The position numbers and the translations under genes were made by a program. The notes beneath the pieces are model-generated. The model ran no database searches, was not told where the DNA came from, and saw nothing but the letters and a program-made list of their open reading frames with translations. A DNA stretch of 64,000 bases from Rotaria socialis. Taxonomy: Eukaryota > Rotifera > Eurotatoria > Philodinida > Philodinidae. This document shows positions 52,372-61,148 of the stretch, one piece after another. Where the stretch lies: positions 37,468 to 101,467 of the forward strand of contig CAJNYU010001571.1 in the NCBI GenBank assembly GCA_905331475.1. Reading direction: 5' to 3'. Position 1 is the first letter of the stretch. Every line of letters starts with the position of its first letter.

Positions 52372-53014
52372 AACTGTGGCGCAGTTACATCGTAACTACG
52401 GTCACAGTGGCGTCGCAATTGGTACAAAAGATAACATAGATTAGGCTTTCGTTTTATTTGTATTTTTATTCAGTTTAAAAAAATTTTTCGCACACAATAA
52501 AAAATTAACATCTAAATAAATTTTTAAAAGTTTAATATATAAAAGAAAAAAAATTTAATTAGAAACATGTGAGATAATTTAATAAAAACGAAGAAAAATT
52601 TAATTACAAAAAATTGAAAAACTAAAAAGATTTAAATCTAGAAATTAAAAAAAAAAAAATGATGCATTCTATACTGCTTATCAGAGATGCCACCAGGCTG
52701 GCCAGGTGGCATTTCTGCTGCTTATAGTAGAATGACTTAATGAGCGGAAATATGATGAACATTGCTATTTATACTGATTTTCTGTGACTAAGTTTTATTG
52801 TTCGAGTGTAGCCAATTGCAAATAAGGAGGAATAATTTATAATTGGCCATTTATACCTACAACGGATCGTAGGATGCGATCACTGGGACGCAGGTATATT
52901 GATCTGCGTCACTGTAAGCGTAGTTTCTTATAGAAATCTTCACTATGATCAATGCGCCATAGTAACGCGTAACTGCGACGCAGAATTGACTCTGCGCGTA
53001 ATTGCGGCACAGTT
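52372..53014. mobile_element. Probable non-autonomous element with G+C-rich ends
   Basis: Ends 52372-52388 (AACTGTGGCGCAGTTAC) and 52998-53014 are inverted copies at 15 of 17 positions. Both ends carry further degenerate copies of the same CTGYG-CGCA motif in alternating orientation (for example near 52409-52424 and 52881-52990), so each end folds on itself. The middle is A+T-rich. No exact target duplication was seen (GATGA against GATAA), so superfamily is open. The 36-bp hAT-like remnant at 52682 lies inside it. Confidence 0.5.
52682..52717. mobile_element. 36-bp hAT-like terminal-repeat remnant
   Basis: A perfect 8-bp duplication CTGCTTAT (52674-52681 and 52718-52725) encloses only 36 bp. 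The ends CAGAGATGCCACC and GGTGGCATTTCTG are inverted copies at 12 of 13 positions, with about 10 bp between them. The 5' CAGAG and the GCCACCT core resemble the TIRs of the hAT-like elements at 38896 and 39266. Confidence 0.8.
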
Positions 53015-53039
53015 GATAAAAAAGAGGCGACATGGGGAT

Positions 53040-53450
53040 TAAGAAAAGGTTTTTTTTCGTCGGATCCCTTAATAGGCCCGTGACCAGGAATCTGATCGGA
53101 TTTTGTCGGCTTGTCGAATCCCATGAGATCCGATAGGATTCATTCCCAAGTAGAACAGTCCGGCCTGGAAGCGGCCGGTTCCGGTTAGTTTCGTTGATTC
53201 TGTGGAAGCAGTATTCCGGTTGGAAAATTTTCGGATTTTTTTCGGTGATGCCCGATCAATTCCTCCCGGAAAGCATCGGAACTTGGCAGGAATCCGCTGG
53301 AAAAGTTCGACCGCATTTTTGGCCGGAATACTGCTGCCATGTTCCAGCGATTTCCCTGCAGGATATGGCGACTTTCCCGCATATTTCCTGGAGTATCCTA
53401 CGGGATCTGGTGGCCGGAATGTTCGACTTGGGTACAATATAACTGATCCA
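53040..53450. repeat. G+C-rich palindrome-dense block
   Basis: Sharply higher G+C than its surroundings. Contains a perfect 12-bp inverted pair GCAGTATTCCGG (53208-53219) / CCGGAATACTGC (53323-53334). Variants of TTCCGG/CCGGAA and GGATC/GATCC are scattered in both orientations. Open frames of 65-132 codons run on both strands through it; this follows from lack of A+T-rich stop codons and is not evidence of a gene. Probably a transposon-derived or satellite-like fragment. Confidence 0.5.
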
Positions 53451-53459
53451 AAGTTATTC

Positions 53460-54287
53460 GATATCATAAGAATTTACAACAGTCATTTGGATAAAAACAT
53501 AAGCCTGAACTTATCGTTCAGAAGAAATAAAAATATTCTTTCTCCTACAAAACTTCCCTATAAGACGAAAAAAAAATGAATATCTCCTTGGAAGAGGAGA
53601 AACGCTTCAACCATTTCTCCTTAAAATATTACCATTTCCGCTCGAATAGAACCATTTCTGGTTGAGTTTTGTCTGAGACTCGATAAGGAGATGATTCATG
53701 CCTCTCTGTTTTTGGTGAAGTTCTACTTAGAAAGGAGTGTACTCATGATGAAGTGTTTCTTCTTGACTTTTTGCGGGTAAACGATTTCTGCTGTAAATGA
53801 AACAGTTTCTCGATTTTGTGGTATGTTATCCAGCCCTTCAAGTAATTAGTAACATTCTGAAAATTCATCGTCACATCATATTTAAATAAATATCATCTAT
53901 AGCGCATTCGCTAAGAGAATAATTGCATTTTTCTTTTAGGTTTTGTTTTGAATAGATTAGTTTTTCTTTTTTGAAAAAATATTATTTGCATTATTTTGTA
54001 TTTTATTTTATCACATATTACTAATACCAACATGTGTACAACGCCAAACATAAAACAAAGGAATTACAAAGAGAAGAAAAGAACTTTGACATGTATATAA
54101 CAAAGTTTCTTCATGTTTTCTTGTTTGCGATTATTGAACACAATAGGAATCAAGTGTAGAATGTTGCTTTGCTTGTGCAATTTTTGACTATAAAAAAAGG
54201 ATCAAAAAGAAACAAAAAAACCAAGCGAAATGAATTTTATCATAGTTGAGTACAGCATGTACATGCACATATATCTGTATATACATA
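53460..54287. other. 3' flank of the second NEK11-type gene
   Basis: No gene. Contains short repeated ACCATTTC(T/C) and GAGAAACG-like motifs around 53580-53830, possibly another diverged repeat. Confidence 0.4.
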
Positions 54288-57200
54288 TTAGTTTGCAACC
54301 AATTCGAGAAATACAAGTTGATCAACAAGAAAGCAGTCACTGGGTTTTTTAACAAATGCTGTAAGACCTTGAGTAATTTTTGAATCATCTAATGTTAGAT
54401 CTGTTCGTTGTGCACTACGTTGTTTTATTAAATAGTTGTGAACCTTTTCAAATGTTTCTTCACCTAGTGCTTCAATTGCTTTACTACAGAGGAGAAAAAC
54501 AAACAAATTTTGCTAATAAAAAGATTACGATTAGTAGAAATTTAGTTACGTTCGTAGTGAAGTAAGTTTTCTATTTTTTGCAAGTGGACCATATGCATCT
54601 CGAATTGGATTATCTTTCAATGTAGAATTATTTTCATCGACTGTTCGATTTGATAAAGTTCTTTGTTTCGTTGCACCAGCAACTGTTCTTGAGGATGTTA
54701 TGTACTTTGATGGCCTTATTTGATTAGTCGTAAAACGTTCATCAATTGTTCGACTCAATGAATTCATTGTTGAACTTCTTGATGCAGACATTACTCGACG
54801 TCTGTCGTTTGTTCTTTCTTGACCATTAAAACTACGGCAAACTTGTTCGTAGAATTCTTTTTCATGTTGTTCACGTGTTGGACTAAAATCATCTTCTTTT
54901 TCAAAATCATTATAAGCTTCATAATATTGATTTGTTAAAGTTGGATCAATGGGTAAACCGTCTTCATCACCAAATTGGTCAGCTATTTGTCTATAAGTTC
55001 CACGCATAGGTGTTATTGGTCGATCATCAGTGGCTTTAGTACGAAGAGATTTATTGAAATTATTTAAACGATCTGCAGGCGGACGAACAGCATAAGTTTC
55101 GTCATTGGAGTATTGATTAGGTTCTGAGGGAAAAAACGAGAAATATCAGTTAGAAATTTGATGTTATATGATTACACTGAAAATAGTTTTGTAGTTATTG
55201 AATTATTTTCAAGTAAATGAAAGAACTACGTAGTTTGCTAGATACCTTTCAGGATCAGTTATAACAGTTCGTTGAAGCACTTTACATCTACTTTCGAAAA
55301 CAAAATTCATAGTTTTGATTGATTCTATAAGATTTCTTGGTAAGAAATCGAATTTTTAATTGTCTTCACGAATAAAAGACATCGAAAGAACGGCAAATGA
55401 CGTTAAAATCTAATGATCTTATTCGATTTTGGTTAAGTCAATTGTCTGACAGTGTCATTTATAACAAAGAACTTTTCACAAATAACTTGCATATTACTAA
55501 TATCAAAGGATGACACTTCAAAATTAATACAAAAAAGATGTGCACATGAAGTCACTGCCAAGCTAGAAGTCACACATGCCTGTATGCCGTGCATCCAACA
55601 CGTAAAGGAAATCTCTGTTGACCAATTAATGGATTTCGAAGCTAATCTCGATCGATACGAAAGATTTCTCAACATAAATTAGTCTTCTTTCTTTCTCTCG
55701 AAATTAATAAAATACATTTATTTAGTTATCAAAAAGTAATTTCAATTCTTTTCATACGTGCTAGATACATTCTCGGTTTTCATTGAGTGTTTTCCTATAT
55801 TAACTTACTACGATTATGACTATTATATGTTTGTGCTAGTTTTGAACGTGCTTGCTCTTTTTTATCAGTAATACTTGGAGATGGCCATGGTTGTTGCATC
55901 TGTATTCATAAATAGTGATTGATTTTTCAAAGCAAAACCCTGATAAACTTACTGATCCACAAATAGTACTGTCACGCATCATTTGTCGGCTTTGAGCAGC
56001 TTGCAATGTTTGCGATCGAACCGCTTGACTAAACAAATCATTGCACAATCATCTGTTAACAAAGTTAAAGCTATTCTTTCTAAATATACTAACGCAAATT
56101 CTTGAGCACGAGCGTCAGCTTGATGTAACTTTCGTTCAATCATTGTTTGCTTAGCTGTTTTTTGTGTCATTCCTTCTTTTAAAGTCTGCTGTTGTTGTTC
56201 TTCGTCGTTGTCTTCTTCTTCTTCAGTTTTTAAATTACATTTATAGAATGTATTGTTTCCAAGTTGTACATCATTGTCATCGTCAACATCTTCAACTTTA
56301 ATAGTATGATTTGGACTAGATAATGACCAATTTTGTTTTTGCATTTCACCATAATTCATTGGACTTTGTCTACAAAAAAAGAGTTCATCGAGAAACCAAA
56401 TTCAGCACCGAAGAATAGTCTATACGAACAATCGAGCATGAATATTTTTTAAACGATGATTACCACTGATTGTTGTTTCTAATGGAGCATTCATTTGAAT
56501 TCTCTAAAAGAAAGTTTCAATAATTACTGATTTATTATTCTTTAGTTAATTAATATACTTGACGATGCTGAAGAATAAATGTACTTTGTAGTAATTCAGC
56601 AGCACTAGGACGTTGTTTTGGATCTTTGGCAAACATTCTAATAGAATAGAAAGAAAAAGACCATAATGTGCATATTCTATATTTTTTAACTTTACTCAAA
56701 ATCTTATGTGGAAAACGTTGTCACATACGATTCGTTATAGATAATGATATTTATGACTAACTAGAGTTTAACTACAATATGAGCAGCCTCTAAAGATCGT
56801 ATGATGCTCATTAAGAGACAAATTAAAAAGATAAGGTTTCCGGGATAAATAGAATATTTAAAATCACTTTAGTAATCTCTTAGAAAAAGATGAAAAACTT
56901 GTGTTTTCGAGGTTCAATATCTCAAAACTTGACAAAGAACTGTTAAATGCCTTTAAAAATCTTCTTGGAACGTCTCTTCGCGTATAATATACATCCTGTT
57001 GATTACGATTCAAAGCGTACATTTAATAAATAATTTCTCATAGATTGAAAACTTGGTATATCAATGAATTTTTCTGAAATTTCATCAAAACTCGAATGTT
57101 ACTATATTTAAAGCAAAACTTTAAACTAACTTCTTAATATTCTTATTTATAGACCTTCACAATTCGATGGTTCAACAACTCAGGAATTTCTTTTTTGTTC

Positions 57201-58962
57201 AAAGAAAAACCAAAGCAAAGAGAGTAATAATCTTTACTAACTTTTTCGATAAATCATTCAGTTCTTTTGAGTATGTTTTTGGCAATTCAGGTGGTTGTCC
57301 TTCTACTACTTTATAAATAACATTCATCAAGCCTTTACCATCAAAAGCATGTTGATAAGTACACATTTCATATAATAAACAACCAACTGACCTAAGAAGG
57401 AAAAAACAAATATTCTGATATTGATAAATTATAAAAACCGGCGAATCTTACCAAATGTCTGATTTAGATTCATACCCATCATGTTTCATTACTTCAGGTG
57501 ACATATAATATCTACATGAATAAAAAAATAAAATAAAGCAATGCGTTACAGTTCTGTTCTGATTTTCAAAATAAGAAACCATACGGTGTTCCCGTGAATG
57601 TACTTGCAACATCCATAGTTCCAACTAAAATTCGACTGATACCAAAATCACCAATTTTAACTTTGTTCGATTTGAGAAATATATTTCTTGCTTTCAAATC
57701 TCGATGTAATATTCTAGATTTATGCATATATTGTACTGCAATTAATATTTGTATAAGCCATTCAACAACTTGATCTTCTTCCAATGTGTGATTTTCTTTT
57801 TTTAATTGCTTAAATCGTTGATCAAGATCGCCACCTTCACAAAATTCCGTTACAATACATAAATAATCATTTTCAAGAAAACTTTCATAGAACTAGAATA
57901 ATAGAGTTAAATAAATTGTTAGAAATTTTTGAAGATACTAACAATTAAAAAATTGAAAAACTTTCATTTATTTTCTTTATGATTTGATAAGAACCCATCA
58001 AATATAAGCATGATTTTTATTTCGATGAAAGAGTACTTTTGTTGGAAATGCTATGAGGAAATTCAACTGACTAATAAAACTGAATTCATGAGTAGCCAGC
58101 ACATGTTTTCGCCAAAAGTTCGCTATTAGAATTATATGAATTTCAAATTTATCTTTACAAATTCAATATAGAAATTCTGGAGGGATTCTGTTATTATAAT
58201 TGAGAGAATTGTGTTTTCTAGTTGAGAAAACAAAGAATTTCTTTATCGTTCGGTAGCATTAGTCAATTCAAATAATGAGATGTGGGAGTGGGTTTCCTAC
58301 TAAAGGCCAATGTATACAGAGAACTTTAAGTGAAAATCTAGAAAAATGCATTTACGGATGATGTTATCAAAAGAGAAGAAAATACAATTCACTAGAAGAA
58401 CGAACTAGATCTCTTTATACTATTCAATTTACTTACTAACTTATTTTTAACGATATTCAATTAGAACTTTTCTATTTCTACTGAGTTATTCGCATAGAAT
58501 CTAAATAGTATGTTTTATGAGAGTTTTAAATGCATCAGATGAAACACTATACACCTGTTTCAAAGTGTAGTGTATTTAGCTAAAAGAATGATTTAAACAA
58601 TTCATTTGTAATTGTTTTCTTCAAATCATAAAAAAATATAAATAATATTCATTCACGTGTAGAATTCTTGTCGTCTTACTTTAACAATATGTTCGTTATG
58701 TAAATTTGATAATAGTTCAGCTTCACGAACAGAATCAACTGTTTGATCAGCATCCATTTCGCCTAGTCGAACAACCTTGAGTACTTTTCTAGAAAATAGG
58801 AAATCGTTCTTTTTCCGAAGAAGAAATGAAACATTTTTCTTACGGTTCATTGCGTACTTCAAGATCAGTAACGAGATAAGCTGTACCAAAATTTCCTGCT
58901 CCTAATTTTTTGACAATTTTATAACGTTTTTTAAATATTTGTGGCTCCTCATTCTCAGTCAT
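54288..58962 (-). CDS. NEK11: NEK11-type protein kinase, distal copy
   Basis: Twelve exons: 58962-58844, 58788-58680, 57892-57585, 57511-57452, 57391-57242, 56637-56559, 56503-56430, 56369-56094, 56028-55953, 55899-55809, 55123-54550, 54483-54288, giving 703 residues. NEK11 is a NIMA-family Ser/Thr kinase of the G2/M DNA-damage response. Catalytic features are intact: GAGNFG loop, VLK lysine, [43 protein letters not shown]. The segment after the kinase has an acidic stretch, a Gln run and a coiled-coil-like KLHQADARAQEFA. The C-terminus (ALGEETFEKVHNYLIKQR…SDCFLVDQLVFLE) matches NEK11's LGTEVFEEVYNYLKRAR…SDCFEVDQLLYFEEQL, which separates it from other NEKs. It is close to the length of human NEK11. 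Exon 3 must end at GTATGG rather than two codons later to give TPYYMSP. Confidence 0.88.
55124..55808 (-). other. 0.7-kb NEK11-type intron with an opposite-strand frame
   Basis: Intron 10 of the distal NEK11-type gene. A plus-strand frame at 55452-55682 (76 codons) reads as protein-like, with KRCAHEVTAKLEVTHACMPC and FEANLDRYERFLN, but has no recognised family or flanking exons. Confidence 0.5.
56638..57241 (-). other. 0.6-kb NEK11-type intron
   Basis: Intron 5 of the distal NEK11-type gene, within the kinase C-lobe. A+T-rich, nothing recognised. Confidence 0.6.
57893..58679 (-). other. 0.8-kb NEK11-type intron
   Basis: Intron 2 of the distal NEK11-type gene, between HIVK and FYESF in the kinase N-lobe. 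The proximal copy has no intron at this position. No repeat recognised. Confidence 0.6.
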
Positions 58963-59039
58963 ATTTATAAAAAATCTAAAATACAAAAAAAAAGAGATTT
59001 ATTATATTATCACAAAATAAATGTATTGAAAAATTAAAT
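58963..59039 (-). promoter_or_regulatory. 77-bp spacer with poly(A) signal and splice acceptor
   Basis: Between the stop of the proximal NEK11-type gene and the ATG of the distal one. Read on the minus strand it holds an AATAAA in ATAATAAATC, then a T-rich tract and TATTTTAG, with the AG at 58977-58976, 13 nt before the ATG. This order (poly(A) signal, then polypyrimidine-AG, then start codon) is what spliced-leader operons show. It is also compatible with a downstream gene that has an overlapping upstream exon. Confidence 0.55.
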
Positions 59040-61148
59040 TCAAGATGCTTCTGTTCGTTCGTTCAGCTCATTTAAACATTCATGAAGAACAAGTTCATTT
59101 ATTAATGTACATGCATGCGAATCGGAACTTAATGCATGAAGATCCGACACAATAATATCATCTGTTAGAGTTGGATCTTCAGATTGTTTTTTATGTTGGG
59201 TGTGTAAGTAATTATGAATACGAGTAAAATTTTCTAAACCAACTAATTCTATCGCTTTACTAAAAAACAAAAATTATTGATTAATTTTTTAAAACTAAAT
59301 TCAAAACGAATTTATTTTCTATTAATTAACCTTCGATAGTAATCAGTTTTCATTTGTTTTGCTGTTGCATTAAAAGGATCCAAATTATTATCTGCACCTT
59401 GAATATCTTCTAAAAAATAACTTAAAATCAGTTTTTGATCAAAGGATATACGTTGAATTGTAATTTACCTGCTGAACTGCTTTCAGAACAATCAATAGAA
59501 TCCGTAGATGATGCTGAATGAATTGGAGACGATGGAACTTGTAATGCATTATGAATATGCTTATTTATAATTGGGCCATTACTAAATGAACGTAGTAGTG
59601 CTGGATGTGATTCTTCTAAAGAAGAAAATTAATTTTTTAGCTTTGATCAATGAATCAATATGTACATGTACATGAAATCTTTGTATACAAAAGAAAAAAG
59701 AAAACAATATTAGAAAGATCTTGCGAAAAAAAATCATGATACAGAACAGGTCAAATTCTGATTGAATAAGTTATAGAGTTAGTTGATAATGGATGAGATA
59801 TAGGAAAACTATACTCAATGACTTTGTATGAATATCGATTCCTGTTGAAAATATGATAGATTTCAGTCAGATAATTTTTTCTAAATATTTATGTAAACTC
59901 TGTATGCTCATATTTCTTAAGTGCGAATGCTATCGTTCAATAGACTCAAATTACTTTTTTCAAGATCAGGAGTCGAAGATTGAGTAGTTATTTTTTGTAT
60001 ATGATTTGCTTTTATTTCAATCTAAATTAATATAAAATAAAATGTGTTTTGCGAATGTTGTTTTTTAACATACCTTACTAAATTCGTCCAATAATTCTGA
60101 TGCTTTCATTCGTTTTTCTGGATCCTTTGATAGCATTCTAATTACATGAAAATAAATTCACAAACATAACAATAACTTCTTCTCTACTATTTACTGTAAA
60201 TAAAGTTGTTGTACTTTTAGTGGAAATCTTTCTGGTAATGCCGGTGCAGATTCTCGAAGTATTGCATCCATTGTTTGTATAATATTTGATCGTTCAAAAG
60301 CACGTTTACAAACACTTAATTCATATAGAACACAACCTAATGACCTGAAACAAAAATCAATGGCATTAAGAAAAACAAAATTTCTTTCACTCGTTTTATT
60401 TACCAAATATCTGATTTCATATTATATCCATCGTATCTTAATGTTTCCGGACTCATATAATATGGTGTACCAATAAATGTGGATGCTTGATCTAATGTAT
60501 TAATCATTAGACGTGATATACCAAAATCACCAAGTTTAACGCAGTTTCGTTTTAAAAAAATATTACTAGTTTTAATGTCACGATGTAGAATTTTTCTGGA
60601 ATGAAGAAAATTTATGGCTGATAAAAGTTGCATAAATAAATCAATAACTTGATCCATTTGTAAACGACTACGTTGTTTACGTAACGATTTTAAGAATTGG
60701 TCAAGATCACCATCCTAGTTTGTGATTAAAAAAAGAAAGAAGCGAAAAATATTTTTGTTATTTCTCTCTATGTATATCAAATAATAATCTTACTTCACAA
60801 TAGTCTGTGACAATGCAAAAATGCAACGCATCAACAAAACTATCATAAAATCGTACTATATTTGGATGACGAAGACGTGCTAATATTGAAGCTTCATGTT
60901 CAGCATCTAATGATTCATTTGGAGAAACATCACCGATAAATATTGCTTTCAAAACCTTTCTAAAAAGCAAGTTCATATGTAAATGTTTATTCACATGGTC
61001 TTGTTTATTTAAGCATATACTTCTCATGTTTAGATTTCGTATCGTGAACTAAATAAGCCGTACCAAAACTTCCTTGACCGAGTTTTTTTATTTGTTGATA
61101 TCGATTAGCATACATGACCATTAGTCCAGTTTCTCCAGGTGTGCACAT
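59040..61148 (-). CDS. NEK11: NEK11-type protein kinase, proximal copy
   Basis: Nine exons: 61148-61021, 60959-60794, 60714-60404, 60344-60195, 60137-60074, 60021-59955, 59615-59469, 59409-59331, 59259-59040, giving 443 residues, much shorter than human NEK11 because the region after the kinase is reduced. The kinase is intact: GQGSFG, VLK lysine, [11 protein letters not shown] as in NEK11's [51 protein letters not shown]. The C-terminal helix pair ([17 protein letters not shown]… [10 protein letters not shown]) is the NEK11-type end, more diverged than in the distal copy. It shares with that copy the intron splitting the Trp codon of SDIW|S, the one before MLSKDP/MFAKDP, and the one before S/TKAIE. 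Tandem duplication explains this. The start used is the first ATG; a second lies ten codons on. Confidence 0.88.
59616..59954 (-). other. 0.34-kb intron of the proximal NEK11-type gene
   Basis: Intron 6, in the region after the kinase domain. Nothing recognised. Confidence 0.55.

Noticed and set aside
53069..53579. Open frames of 125 and 132 codons on opposite strands
   Set aside because: They overlap the G+C-rich palindromic block, where stop codons are rare on both strands. Composition is Pro/Gly/Arg/Ser-biased and there is no motif or splice support.
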